64,000 nt of DNA. Source: Gammaproteobacteria bacterium (GTDB lineage: Bacteria; Pseudomonadota; Gammaproteobacteria; GRL18). The stretch lies in assembly GCA_027012135.1 (NCBI GenBank), contig JALUZF010000142.1, positions 1 to 64,000 on the forward strand. The letters run 5' to 3'. A program made the position numbers and the translations under genes. Below, in pieces: positions 9,267-18,082 of the stretch (position 1 is the first letter of the stretch; every line of letters starts with the position of its first letter). Below the pieces are notes generated by a model, which was given only the letters and a program-made list of their open reading frames with translations, was not told the origin of the DNA and did no database searches.

Positions 9267-9740
9267 CTAATCCGTTTCCTGCTCAGCGTGCGGGGCTTCC
9301 AGCTTTTCAATTTCCTTACGAAACTCATCCAGATCCTGAAAACTGCGGTACACTGAAGCAAAACGCACATAAGCCACCTGATCCAGCTGCTTGAGCTCAT
9401 CCATCACCCACTCACCCACACGACTGGCCGGCACCTCACGGTCGCCGGTTGCCCGTAAATTGTTTTTAATATGATTTACTGCCTGCTCTATGATTTCCAG
9501 AGACACCGGCCGCTTCTCCAGCGCCTTCAACATACCCTGCAGTAACTTCTGATCATCAAAAGGCACCCGTGAACCATCACTTTTAACAATCCGCGGCATC
9601 ACCAGCTCTGCGGTCTCAAAAGTAGTAAACCGCTCACTACAGGTCAGACACTCCCGCCGACGCCGCACAGAATCGCCTTCATTAGCCAGACGGGAGTCTA
9701 TAACTTTGGTTTCCGGAGCATGACAAAATGGACAGCGCAT
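9267..9740 (-). CDS. nrdR: Transcriptional repressor NrdR
   Basis: Zinc-finger/ATP-cone repressor of ribonucleotide reductase genes that senses ATP/dATP. 157 residues. The N-terminal zinc ribbon is [17 protein letters not shown] with [16 protein letters not shown]; the ATP-cone follows from [22 protein letters not shown]. The C-terminal part is the usual [17 protein letters not shown]. Located between glyA and ribD, its normal place. No NrdR boxes were recognised in the window, which holds no nrd genes. Confidence 0.98.
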   Translation of the reverse strand: MRCPFCHAPETKVIDSRLANEGDSVRRRRECLTCSERFTTFETAELVMPRIVKSDGSRVPFDDQKLLQGMLKALEKRPVSLEIIEQAVNHIKNNLRATGDREVPASRVGEWVMDELKQLDQVAYVRFASVYRSFQDLDEFRKEIEKLEAPHAEQETD

Positions 9741-9815
9741 ATTCTCTTATTCTCTCTCACATAACTCTTATAAAACACTACGTTTTACTGTTTATCCCCA
9801 GACCACAACCTCGGA

Positions 9816-9927
9816 GTATCAGCGGGCCGTTATGCCTTGCTGAAGTTTCAGAAACAGGGATGTTTCTGAAAAGCCCCCATGGATGGGTTTACGGCATCTT
9901 CAGCAAGGCATAACGGCCCGCTGATAC
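9816..9927. repeat. 112-bp two-level palindrome between nrdR and glyA (element D)
   Basis: Perfect 30-bp arms at 9816-9845 and 9898-9927, then a perfect 10-bp inner hairpin (9846-9855 with 9862-9871) closing on the loop AGGGAT, then a 26-nt spacer (9872-9897) with CCATGGATGGGTTTACGGC. Segment lengths are identical to element C at 5989-6100 and the orientation is the same, but the arms are different sequence. No ORF inside. Located just past the 3' end of glyA. Confidence 0.92.
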
Positions 9928-9943
9928 GGACTACATTCATGAC

Positions 9944-11236
9944 CTAAGCATAAACAGGAAAACGCTTACACAAATCCAGTACCTGCTGCTTAACCCGCTG
10001 CACCACCTCCAGCTTTTCCATATTCTCATCCGTCCGATCCGCTTCATCCATATTACACAGCTCATCCAGAATATCGCAGATCCAGCCCGCCAGTTCCGAA
10101 CTTTCCTGCTCCTTAAAACCGCGGGTAGAAATAGCCGGTGAACCGATACGCAGGCCGCTGGTGACAAAAGGTGATTGAGGATCATTAGGTACAGAGTTTT
10201 TATTCACCGTAATATTAGCAAAACCCAGTGCCGCATCAGCGGCTTTACCGGTCAGCTGACGGGAAATCAGGCTGACCAGAAACAGGTGATTATCAGTACC
10301 GCCGGACACCACATCATAACCGCGTTCCAGAAAGACCGTTGCCATAGCACGGGCATTTTCCACGACCTGTTTCTGATATTCGACATACTCATCTTCCATA
10401 GCTTCTTTAAAAGCCACCGCCTTGCCCGCAATCACATGCATTAACGGTCCGCCCTGGGTACCGGGAAAAATCATGGAATTGAGTTTCTTTTCAATTTCAG
10501 GATTGGATCTGGCCAGAATAATACCGCCGCGTGGGCCGCGTAAAGTCTTATGGGTAGTTGAGGTAGTCACATCAGCAATCTGCACCGGACTTGGATAAAC
10601 CCCTGCAGCGACCAGACCGGCCACATGCGCCATGTCCACCATTAAATAGGCACCCACTTCATCAGCAATATCACGAAAACGCTGCCAGTCCATAATACGG
10701 GAATAGGCACTGAAGCCGGCAATAATCATTTTAGGTTTGTGTTCTCTGGCCAGGCGTTCAACTTCGTCATAATCCACTTCACCGGTAGCTTCATTAAGAC
10801 CGTACTGAACCGCATTAAATAATTTACCGGAAAAACTGACTTTAGAGCCGTGGGTCAGGTGACCGCCATGAGCCAGGCTCATACCCATCACCGTATCACC
10901 GGCATTTAACAGGGCAAAATAAACAGCCGCATTAGCCTGGGAACCAGAGTGGGGTTGAACATTGGCATAATCAGCCCCAAATAATTCCTTAGCACGGTCA
11001 ATAGCCAGCTGTTCAGCCACATCAACGTTTTCACAGCCGCCGTAATAGCGTTTGGAAGGATAACCTTCAGCATATTTGTTGGTCAGTACCGAACCCTGGG
11101 CTTCCATTACCCTGGGGCTGGTGTAGTTTTCAGAAGCAATTAACTCAATATGCTCTTCCTGACGCTTCTCCTCGTTCTGCATCGCTTCCCAGAGTTCGTC
11201 ATCATAGCCGGCAATTGTCATATCTTTTGTAAACAT
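9944..11236 (-). CDS. glyA: Serine hydroxymethyltransferase
   Basis: PLP enzyme interconverting serine and glycine with tetrahydrofolate; main source of one-carbon units. 430 residues. Seen: [42 protein letters not shown], the PLP-lysine motif [15 protein letters not shown], and [14 protein letters not shown] near the C-terminus. Starts ATG at 11236 and is divergent from psd across about 140 bp, where both promoters must lie. The 3' end abuts element D. Confidence 0.99.
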   Translation of the reverse strand: MFTKDMTIAGYDDELWEAMQNEEKRQEEHIELIASENYTSPRVMEAQGSVLTNKYAEGYPSKRYYGGCENVDVAEQLAIDRAKELFGADYANVQPHSGSQANAAVYFALLNAGDTVMGMSLAHGGHLTHGSKVSFSGKLFNAVQYGLNEATGEVDYDEVERLAREHKPKMIIAGFSAYSRIMDWQRFRDIADEVGAYLMVDMAHVAGLVAAGVYPSPVQIADVTTSTTHKTLRGPRGGIILARSNPEIEKKLNSMIFPGTQGGPLMHVIAGKAVAFKEAMEDEYVEYQKQVVENARAMATVFLERGYDVVSGGTDNHLFLVSLISRQLTGKAADAALGFANITVNKNSVPNDPQSPFVTSGLRIGSPAISTRGFKEQESSELAGWICDILDELCNMDEADRTDENMEKLEVVQRVKQQVLDLCKRFPVYA

Positions 11237-11377
11237 AAGGAGGATTCCTTTTAAAATTGAGTTAAAATACTGTGTTTTATACGCAAACCACGAAAAATCA
11301 TCACGAAAACTATGCAGTTATTGTGGTTTATCCCAGTGGAAAAACACGGGATCATACCTTAATTATTAAAAAATTTC

Positions 11378-12298
11378 ATGCCCCGGAGTAGCCAATTGCC
11401 TCAAGTTCATATTAACAATAAAGAATCTGCGACTTTAATGGATTATTTAAAAACCTGGCCGCTGTTTCTGCTGCCCCAGCATTTTTTATCGGCACTGATG
11501 CATCGTTTTATGCGTATTGAAGCCACTGGCTTTAAAAATTTTCAGATAGCCCGCTTTATTAAAGCCTTTAATGTCAATATGAGTGAAGCCGAACGGGAAC
11601 ATCCGGAAGATTACCGCCATTTTAATGATTTTTTTACCCGTGCTCTGAAACCTTCGGTACGTCCCGATCAAAGCTCTGAGCAACAGTTATGCTGCCCTGT
11701 TGATGGTGCAGTCAGCGAACTGGGCGATATTGAGGGCGACCGCCTCATTCAGGCAAAGGGTCATTATTTCAGTCTTGCCGATCTGCTGGCCGGTGATCAG
11801 GCGCTGACAGAAACCTTTAAAAACGGCAAATTTGCAACCATTTACCTCTCTCCAAGAGATTATCACCGTATCCATATGCCGGTTCAAGGCACTTTAAAAA
11901 AGATGATACAGGTTCCAGGACAGTTATTCGGAGTTAATAAAGCCTCTGTTAAAGCCATTCCCCGGCTGTTTGCCCGAAATGAACGGGTTATTAATATCTT
12001 TGATACGCCAGCCGGCCCCATGGCTCTGATAGAAGTGGGAGCAATTTTTGTGGGCAGTATTGAAACCGTCTGGCACGGCGAAGTCACTCCACCCAGACGC
12101 AAAAAGGTTAAGTACTGGGACTACCCGGGAGATACTGCTCTGGAAAAGGCTCAGGAAATGGGGCGTTTTAATATGGGTTCTACAGTAGTGCTGTTATTTG
12201 CGGATAATAATATTGAATGGTCGCCGGCCATGCAGCCCGATGTACCCGTTAAAATAGGTGATGTATTAGGCGATATAAAACGTAACTATGCAGCATAA
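11378..12298 (+). CDS. psd: Phosphatidylserine decarboxylase proenzyme
   Basis: Converts phosphatidylserine to phosphatidylethanolamine at the inner membrane. Active-site pyruvoyl group arises by self-cleavage at the Gly-Ser bond of MGSTVVL near residue 265 (most family members read LGST; MGST is tolerated). Other motifs: HFNDFFTRALKP, CPVDGAVSELG, YLSPRDYHRIHMPVQG. The start is uncertain: ATG at 11378 has no ribosome site; an in-frame TTG at 11396 follows GGAG by 7 nt; ATG at 11438 gives the family-typical N-terminus MDYLKTWPLFLLPQHFLS. The enzyme itself is secure. Confidence 0.95.
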   Translation: MPRSSQLPQVHINNKESATLMDYLKTWPLFLLPQHFLSALMHRFMRIEATGFKNFQIARFIKAFNVNMSEAEREHPEDYRHFNDFFTRALKPSVRPDQSSEQQLCCPVDGAVSELGDIEGDRLIQAKGHYFSLADLLAGDQALTETFKNGKFATIYLSPRDYHRIHMPVQGTLKKMIQVPGQLFGVNKASVKAIPRLFARNERVINIFDTPAGPMALIEVGAIFVGSIETVWHGEVTPPRRKKVKYWDYPGDTALEKAQEMGRFNMGSTVVLLFADNNIEWSPAMQPDVPVKIGDVLGDIKRNYAA

Positions 12299-12318
12299 AT
12301 TAGTATGACATAGAGTGC

Positions 12319-12472
12319 ATGGCAGCAGGTACTGTGTTTACGGGGTTTTGAAAACATGGATGTTTTCACAATCACCAGGATAAGAACTTTTTACAAAATC
12401 AAATTTTGAACAGTTCTAAACCGATACATGGATGTACTTGAGCGTCCCCGGAAATACAGTACCTGCTGCCAT
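12319..12472. repeat. 154-bp structured palindromic element downstream of psd (element A)
   Basis: Arms 12319-12345 and 12446-12472 pair over 27 positions: 17 outer pairs are perfect (ATGGCAGCAGGTACTGT and its complement), then one G-T wobble, TTT/AAA, one mismatch and CGGGG/CCCCG. Inside are a GAAAAC-ATGGAT-GTTTTC hairpin (12350-12367), a larger AGAACT...AGTTCT hairpin, and a second CATGGATG (12427-12434). The core is shared, in inverse orientation, with 41375-41535. It sits between convergent psd and the 12506 gene, where it could also stop transcription. Confidence 0.9.
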
Positions 12473-12505
12473 TTACGATCCGATACACTGAATAAATACT
12501 AAAAC

Positions 12506-13075
12506 TTATGTCTCATAATAAAAATAATTCCAGCCCTGATAAAACGAGTTGAGCAGTTTCAGTAACTGATCTGAAGGCACGGCTTCGTTAGGATAGATAT
12601 TGTGTACACTGATAAAAAACTGTCCAAAACCTGCTCCATGGCGCCAGTTTAACTGCTCGACCGGCTGTTTTTCCTGACATTTTTGGCACTGGATTATCTG
12701 CTGCTCCGCCTGCCACTGACTCAGATCCGGCAGTTTATCTGTAATCCTGGCACCACATTGGGAACAGGCACAGCACTTTCGGTTCATCCCCCTGTAATAA
12801 ACCGGCTGTGGAAAATACTGAATCTGGATATGACAGAAATTATGCCAGTTTTCCCGATCCGGCGGCGTCAGCTCGATCTGGGGAGAACAACCCAGAAAAG
12901 TAACCATTTTCAGAAAGTTTTCACCCACCAGATTAGCCTGATAATTATCTATGCTAAAGGCTTCACCAATAAAACCAGCTTTTTGCAGACCGGCTATAAG
13001 CTGTTCTGCATCAGCCTGTGAAAAATACAGGTGCTGGGGATTAAATACCAGTCCATAGCGATTTTTTATAGTCAT
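12506..13075 (-). CDS. Conserved protein with two CxxC pairs, coupled to epmA
   Basis: 189 residues, function not recognised. The N-terminal half (RYGLVFNPQHLYFSQADAEQLIAGLQKAGFIGE) is helical and predicted soluble, followed by LKMVTFLGCSPQIELTPP. The middle has CCACSQCG and, about 35 residues later, IIQCQKCQEK, a zinc-ribbon-like arrangement. The C-terminus is aromatic (FYQGWNYFYYET). No signal peptide. It begins 2 bp after the epmA stop, so it is almost certainly translated from the same mRNA; this hints at a link to EF-P modification or translation. It does not resemble the EF-P hydroxylase EpmC as I remember that family. Confidence 0.85.
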   Translation of the reverse strand: MTIKNRYGLVFNPQHLYFSQADAEQLIAGLQKAGFIGEAFSIDNYQANLVGENFLKMVTFLGCSPQIELTPPDRENWHNFCHIQIQYFPQPVYYRGMNRKCCACSQCGARITDKLPDLSQWQAEQQIIQCQKCQEKQPVEQLNWRHGAGFGQFFISVHNIYPNEAVPSDQLLKLLNSFYQGWNYFYYET

Positions 13076-13077
13076 TA

Positions 13078-14094
13078 TCAGGCTCGCTCAAAGGGGAAAT
13101 TAAGCACATTATTAATATGCCTGGAACCGCTCATCACCATTAACAGACGTTCGATGCCAATGGCCACTCCGGCACAATCAGGTAAAGTCTCCAGTGCCGC
13201 CAGAAAATGCTCATCCAGTGGCACTGTCTGCTGGCCATTGTGTTTGCGCTGTTCATTATCATGGACAAACCGCTCACGCTGTTCCTGAGTATTATTTAAC
13301 TCATAAAAACCATTACCCAGCTCCATGCCGTTAATAAAAATTTCAAAACGCTCTGCGACAGACACTCCGTTTGTTTCTGTTATTCTGGCCAGTGAAGCCT
13401 GAGTGGCCGGATAGTGATATAAAAAACACAGCTGAGCTTTTCCTGTCTGCTCAGATTTATCCTGCTCTGGTTTACCAAGAAAGGGTTCAATACAATGGCT
13501 GAACAATAATTCCAGATAGCGATCTTTCGAATCGGTTTTATCCAGTACATTGTCCAGTTGCTGTGCCCGGGCACAGGCCATAAGCTCATTGATATCCGCC
13601 GTATGGGGATTGATATGCAGATGCTTTTCAAAGGCCTGCTGATAGGAAATAAAACGGCTTTCAGCCAGGGGCAGATGCTCTGCAATTAACAGGGTCAGCA
13701 GCTGATCAATTTCCGTCATTAACTGATGATGATCCCAGCCTTCACGGTACCATTCCAGCAGGGTAAATTCCGGATTGTGCCTTGGGCTTAATTCCCCCTG
13801 CCGAAACACTTTGGCAATTTGATAAATGGAACCGGAACCGGCAGCCAGCAGGCGCTTCATGGCAAATTCAGGGGAAGTGTGTAAATAGTAGCGGGTATGC
13901 TCAATCTGCCGGGTCAGAGGAATATAATGGGTCTGAAAACTTTCTATAAACGGATCGGTAATGGTTGCAGAGGACAGGACGGGAGTATCGACTTCCAGTA
14001 CATTATGCTGTTCAAAAAACCGGCGGATTGTTTTCAGGCTCTGTGCCCTGAGCCGGATCAGCTCAGGGGAAGCGACAGGCTGCCAGTTATTCAA
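13078..14094 (-). CDS. epmA: EF-P--(R)-beta-lysine ligase EpmA
   Basis: A truncated class II lysyl-tRNA synthetase paralogue without an anticodon-binding domain that attaches (R)-beta-lysine to Lys34 of elongation factor P. 338 residues. Class II motifs are visible: VLEVDTPVLSS (motif 1), YYLHTSPEFAMKRLL with VFRQGELSPRHNPEFTLLEWYREG (motif 2) and GVAIGIERLLMVMSG (motif 3). Lies 31 bp downstream of efp on the same strand, with epmB divergent beyond it, so the full modification pathway is encoded together. Confidence 0.97.
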   Translation of the reverse strand: MNNWQPVASPELIRLRAQSLKTIRRFFEQHNVLEVDTPVLSSATITDPFIESFQTHYIPLTRQIEHTRYYLHTSPEFAMKRLLAAGSGSIYQIAKVFRQGELSPRHNPEFTLLEWYREGWDHHQLMTEIDQLLTLLIAEHLPLAESRFISYQQAFEKHLHINPHTADINELMACARAQQLDNVLDKTDSKDRYLELLFSHCIEPFLGKPEQDKSEQTGKAQLCFLYHYPATQASLARITETNGVSVAERFEIFINGMELGNGFYELNNTQEQRERFVHDNEQRKHNGQQTVPLDEHFLAALETLPDCAGVAIGIERLLMVMSGSRHINNVLNFPFERA

Positions 14095-14125
14095 GAGTTT
14101 AGTTCAGACTTTAAATTAAACGATA

Positions 14126-14695
14126 TTAGTCTTTGGCACGGGAAACATATTTACCGGTACGGGTATCAATTTTCAGTTCTTCGCCAATCTGTACAAATAA
14201 AGGCACCTGTACTACCGCTCCGGTTTCCATGGTAGCCGGTTTACCGCCGCCGCCGGAAGTATCACCTTTCAGACCGGGATCGGTATCCGTGACAGTCAGG
14301 GTAACAAAATTGGGCGGAGTAACCACCAGTGGATTACCGTTCCATAAGGTAATGGTACACATATCCTGCTCTTTTAACCACTTTTCTGCATCGCCCACCG
14401 CGGCTTTATCTGCAGCAATCTGCTCAAAGGTTTCAGGATGCATAAAATGCCATTGTTCGCCGTCATTGTATAAATACTGCAGTTCGGTATCCATAACATC
14501 GGCCGCTTCGACCGATTCACCAGATTTATAGGTTCTTTCTACAACACGTCCGGTTTTCAGGTTTTTAACCTTAATCCGGTTAAAGGCCTGACCTTTACCC
14601 GGCTTAACTACTTCATTTTCAACAATAGCATAAGGATCGCCATCAATCATTAATTTTAAACCGGAACGAAATTCATTGGTGTTGTATGTTGCCAT
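14126..14695 (-). CDS. efp: Elongation factor P
   Basis: Relieves ribosome stalling at consecutive prolines. 189 residues, three beta-barrel domains. The modified residue is Lys34 in [10 protein letters not shown], the lysine class that EpmA and EpmB modify, which agrees with the neighbours. Domain III ends in the usual [22 protein letters not shown]. Divergent from epmB across 217 bp. Confidence 0.98.
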   Translation of the reverse strand: MATYNTNEFRSGLKLMIDGDPYAIVENEVVKPGKGQAFNRIKVKNLKTGRVVERTYKSGESVEAADVMDTELQYLYNDGEQWHFMHPETFEQIAADKAAVGDAEKWLKEQDMCTITLWNGNPLVVTPPNFVTLTVTDTDPGLKGDTSGGGGKPATMETGAVVQVPLFVQIGEELKIDTRTGKYVSRAKD

Positions 14696-14912
14696 AAGTA
14701 CTTTTTACCTTTTGTGTACCGTGTGTATATCCTGGATATTATTTAAATACTGATTAGCTGCTGCCCGGTTTCTGCTTAGCTGAATATTATCAGACGCTTT
14801 ATTCTGCTAAAATGCTCTGCTTTAATATCGGAACTGCCCTGAGCTTACATAACCGCCCTGAACCTGATACTGGAACAGGTATTTTTACGCCAGAAAAGCA
14901 AAAACGCCCTAT

Positions 14913-15902
14913 ATGATACTCCGAAACGAGCCCCGAAACCAGCCGGAAAAAAACTTTACTGACCCTCTGCAGTTACTGCAATATCTGAAACTGGATATGG
15001 AGAAAAATCCCTTTTCTGAAAGCGCCATGGAATCCTTTCGATTTAAGGTGCCTGCTGCATTTGCACAGAAAATGCAGCAGGGAAAAGCCGATGATCCTTT
15101 ATTACTGCAGGTTTTTCCTGCGCCTGAAGAACTTAACTATCATAATGATTACCAGAATGATCCGCTGGCAGAAGCCCGCTTCCTGTCCCAGCCCGGACTG
15201 CTGCAAAAATACCATGGCCGGGCTCTGCTGCTGGTAACGCCCAGTTGTGCTATTCACTGCCGTTACTGTTTTCGTCGTCACTACCCCTATGATGATAAGG
15301 GGCATAGTCAAACCCAGCTGGATAATAATCTCAGGCTGATTAAGCAGGATACCAGCATTACCGAGGTGATTCTCAGTGGCGGCGATCCTTTATCCCTGTC
15401 AGATACCCGACTGAAACGCCTGTTTGAACAGCTGCAGGCCATTAAACATCTGCAGCGCATTCGTATTCATAGTCGTTATCCCGTGGTTGAACCTGAACGT
15501 GTCACCACTGCTCTGCTTAATACCCTGAAACAGTCCAGGTTACAGCTTGTGATGGTTCTGCATATTAATCATGCCCATGAAATAGGTGCTGATAATCAGC
15601 AGGTTTTCCATCAATTGCTGAACAATAATGTCCTTTTATTTAACCAGTCGGTATTACTCAAAGGCGTTAATGATTCTCCTGAAGCACTGGCTGAGCTGTC
15701 AGAAATATTAATTCAACATAATATTATTCCCTACTACCTGCACATGCTGGATAAAGTCCAAGGAAGTGCACATTTTGAAATCTCAGAACAGGCTGCTCTG
15801 AACATATATGAACAATTACGTTCGCTGCTGCCCGGTTATATGCTTCCCCGCCTGGTAAGGGAAATACCGGATGCTTCCGCTAAAATGCCATTGCAGCCCT
15901 GA
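14913..15902 (+). CDS. epmB: EF-P beta-lysylation protein EpmB (lysine 2,3-aminomutase-like)
   Basis: Radical SAM/PLP enzyme converting (S)-alpha-lysine to (R)-beta-lysine for EF-P. 329 residues. The iron-sulfur motif is SCAIHCRYCF with Cys112, Cys116 and Cys119; the following VILSGGDPLSLSD binds SAM, and HSRYPVVEPERVT is family-typical. The PLP region lies toward GVNDSPEALAELSE and YYLHMLDKVQGSAHF. Divergently transcribed from efp. Confidence 0.97.
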   Translation: MILRNEPRNQPEKNFTDPLQLLQYLKLDMEKNPFSESAMESFRFKVPAAFAQKMQQGKADDPLLLQVFPAPEELNYHNDYQNDPLAEARFLSQPGLLQKYHGRALLLVTPSCAIHCRYCFRRHYPYDDKGHSQTQLDNNLRLIKQDTSITEVILSGGDPLSLSDTRLKRLFEQLQAIKHLQRIRIHSRYPVVEPERVTTALLNTLKQSRLQLVMVLHINHAHEIGADNQQVFHQLLNNNVLLFNQSVLLKGVNDSPEALAELSEILIQHNIIPYYLHMLDKVQGSAHFEISEQAALNIYEQLRSLLPGYMLPRLVREIPDASAKMPLQP

Positions 15903-16024
15903 CTATGTGACATTTGTATATAATATCATACTCTGATTGTCAGAATGCATTTACAAATCCTGTTATCTTTTTGATTTAACAGTATTATTCAATTTTTTCA
16001 CCTTTTAAACAAAAGATAAAGTGC

Positions 16025-16030
16025 TATAAT
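16025..16030 (+). promoter_or_regulatory. Candidate -10 box upstream of the PilZ-like/FimX-like operon
   Basis: A consensus TATAAT lies 157 bp before the TTG start at 16187. No convincing -35 is seen at the right spacing. The rest of the 284-bp gap (15903-16186) is AT-rich with a TTGACT at 16100, which has no good -10 partner. Confidence 0.3.
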
Positions 16031-16186
16031 CCCCCTGATTTTATTTTTTCCGGGCATTTTCCCGCAAAAAAACAACATTCATAAACAAATTATTAAAACT
16101 TGACTATACTGATATCTGAATCTGATTAAAATCATCGGATATTTAATTTAGCACCTTTTTATGCCTGATACTGTTGGAGAGCAATC

Positions 16187-18052
16187 TTGCCTAAATTACA
16201 GCAAGCATTATTTAAACACCTGCCTGAACAGGTAAAACCGGGTAAGTCAGATTTTAATCTGAAACCGGCCGCTGTTGATCAATGGTTTGATTCTCTGCCT
16301 CTGGCCAATATCCGTATTTCCACTAAAGAAATTTACAATGCCATTAAAGACAGTAATAGTATTTCCGGCTCCTTTAAAAAACGCCTGTATTTTCTGGAAA
16401 AAATTCATGAGCCGGTTACCGATCTGGCAAATAATCTCAGAAAGATGACACTTAGCCGGGATCTACCACTAAGTGAAAAACATCAGCGTATTGTCATCCT
16501 GGTGCGTAAATTACATGAACAGATAGTCATCGGCTATAAACTGGTGTTAAGAGATTTATTTAACTGTAAACTGTTTTTTCTATGTTCCGGCAGAAATAAA
16601 CTGATGACACAGGTAATAGAACGCATTATTCGTCATCACAGTCTGTCTTTAATCAGTGCCTACCAGCTTTATCACTCTCCTTATAAAGGACTGTGGTCCG
16701 ATTTACACAAACTTTTTTTACTGGCCGTAAAAGCAAAACTGCACAGGAAAAAAGTAACCGACCCAACACTTCTGATGGTCAGTGAAACCACTATTAAGGA
16801 TGCCTATTTACAGATTTTACTGGTGGCCGTTGCTGATCCTTATCGTATGTCACAACACCATATTTATTCTGTTTTCCGGCAACTGGAAGAATGGACGCCG
16901 TTAGCTGATTTTAAACCATATAATGAAGATGACACCAGGGATAACCTGTTTATCAGCTTATCCGGAGACAAACACCCGACATTTATTAATCCCGTGGATA
17001 ACGGACAGAACCACAGGAAAATCTGGACTCTGGATACCAGCAAACTGGACTACGCCCATTTACTTGAGCATTGTAATAGCCTGGAAAACCAAACCACCGA
17101 AATTAATGCTAATATTCTTAAACAGCTGTCATTGTCCTGGGGGATTGTACCTAACCGTGCTCACAGTCGCCGGCCTGCAAAATCCAGGCTAAAGGTTGCT
17201 ATCGGGCTTAATAATGTCCACTATGTTTTAAATGGTTATGCCGATCCTGAATGGTTCAATAACGATGAGGCAGAAACCGGCTACCAGTTAACAGAAGATC
17301 CAGCTGATTCCGGGGCCAGTTTTCACTCAAAAACAGTGGAACCCACTATTAAGGTAAATGATATCTGGGGAGAAGTATTTTCCAGTAAGAGCTTGCTTAA
17401 TAAGGGTGAAGACGAAACGGTTTTAAATGGTAATAAAACCGATATTGGTAATAATTCTCAAAACCATAATTACTGGAATATGATCAATGAGAGTATTGGA
17501 GGTTATTGCCTGTTATGGGATCAGCAAGGTACGGTTAATGCCAAAGTAGGTGAAATTATTGCCATCAATAATGATGAAGACAAAAAAGAAGGTTACTGGT
17601 TTATCGGCACTATTCGCTGGATAAAATGTGATCAGTCGGGCAAAGTTCAGATTGGTATACAGGTACTGGCCCCCAATGCCATTGCCGTAAGTACCGCTAA
17701 ATACAGCAGTATGCAGGAAGGTATTAAATCAAGAGCTATTTTACTACCGGTCATTCCGGTTTTAAACCAGCCTAAAACCCTGATAACAACCGGCCTGGGC
17801 TATGAGGTACGGGATCAGGTCATACTGTATGAATACCGCCTGGTTAATGCCAATATTACCAGTGTCAAAACCAAAGTTATATTGCTGGACACCCTGGAAG
17901 TAACTCCGCATTTTTCCCGTTTTAAATACCAGCCGGCTGAAGAGTTTTACGGCACCAGCAAAAAAACACCCGCATCACCACTGGAAGAAAAAAATGATAC
18001 ACTATCACTGGATGGAGAAAGCGAATTTGATTCCATCTGGGATGATTTATAA
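16187..18052 (+). CDS. PilZ-like c-di-GMP effector, partner of the FimX-like protein
   Basis: 621 residues, TTG start with GGAGA 7 nt upstream. The first 300 residues are helical and resemble uncharacterised proteins paired with c-di-GMP proteins in pseudomonads. At about 323 comes NRAHSRRPAKSRLKVAIGL, a basic RxxxR-type entry to a PilZ barrel; about 110 residues later NESIGGYCLLW fits the D/NxSxxG motif, then IGTIRWIK and VQIGIQVLAP complete a barrel-like pattern. The two halves of the c-di-GMP site are thus split by an acidic insertion. It is 30 bp upstream of a FimX-like gene; a role in type IV pilus control is inferred. Confidence 0.65.
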   Translation: MPKLQQALFKHLPEQVKPGKSDFNLKPAAVDQWFDSLPLANIRISTKEIYNAIKDSNSISGSFKKRLYFLEKIHEPVTDLANNLRKMTLSRDLPLSEKHQRIVILVRKLHEQIVIGYKLVLRDLFNCKLFFLCSGRNKLMTQVIERIIRHHSLSLISAYQLYHSPYKGLWSDLHKLFLLAVKAKLHRKKVTDPTLLMVSETTIKDAYLQILLVAVADPYRMSQHHIYSVFRQLEEWTPLADFKPYNEDDTRDNLFISLSGDKHPTFINPVDNGQNHRKIWTLDTSKLDYAHLLEHCNSLENQTTEINANILKQLSLSWGIVPNRAHSRRPAKSRLKVAIGLNNVHYVLNGYADPEWFNNDEAETGYQLTEDPADSGASFHSKTVEPTIKVNDIWGEVFSSKSLLNKGEDETVLNGNKTDIGNNSQNHNYWNMINESIGGYCLLWDQQGTVNAKVGEIIAINNDEDKKEGYWFIGTIRWIKCDQSGKVQIGIQVLAPNAIAVSTAKYSSMQEGIKSRAILLPVIPVLNQPKTLITTGLGYEVRDQVILYEYRLVNANITSVKTKVILLDTLEVTPHFSRFKYQPAEEFYGTSKKTPASPLEEKNDTLSLDGESEFDSIWDDL

Positions 18053-18082
18053 TAACAGCATTTTGAGTAAACAGGACAGGTT

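Noticed and set aside
5902-11376. FMN riboswitch or other riboswitch near riboflavin genes
   Set aside because: No RFN-type conserved segments were seen in the gaps; the palindromes found have another layout and also occur at unrelated genes.
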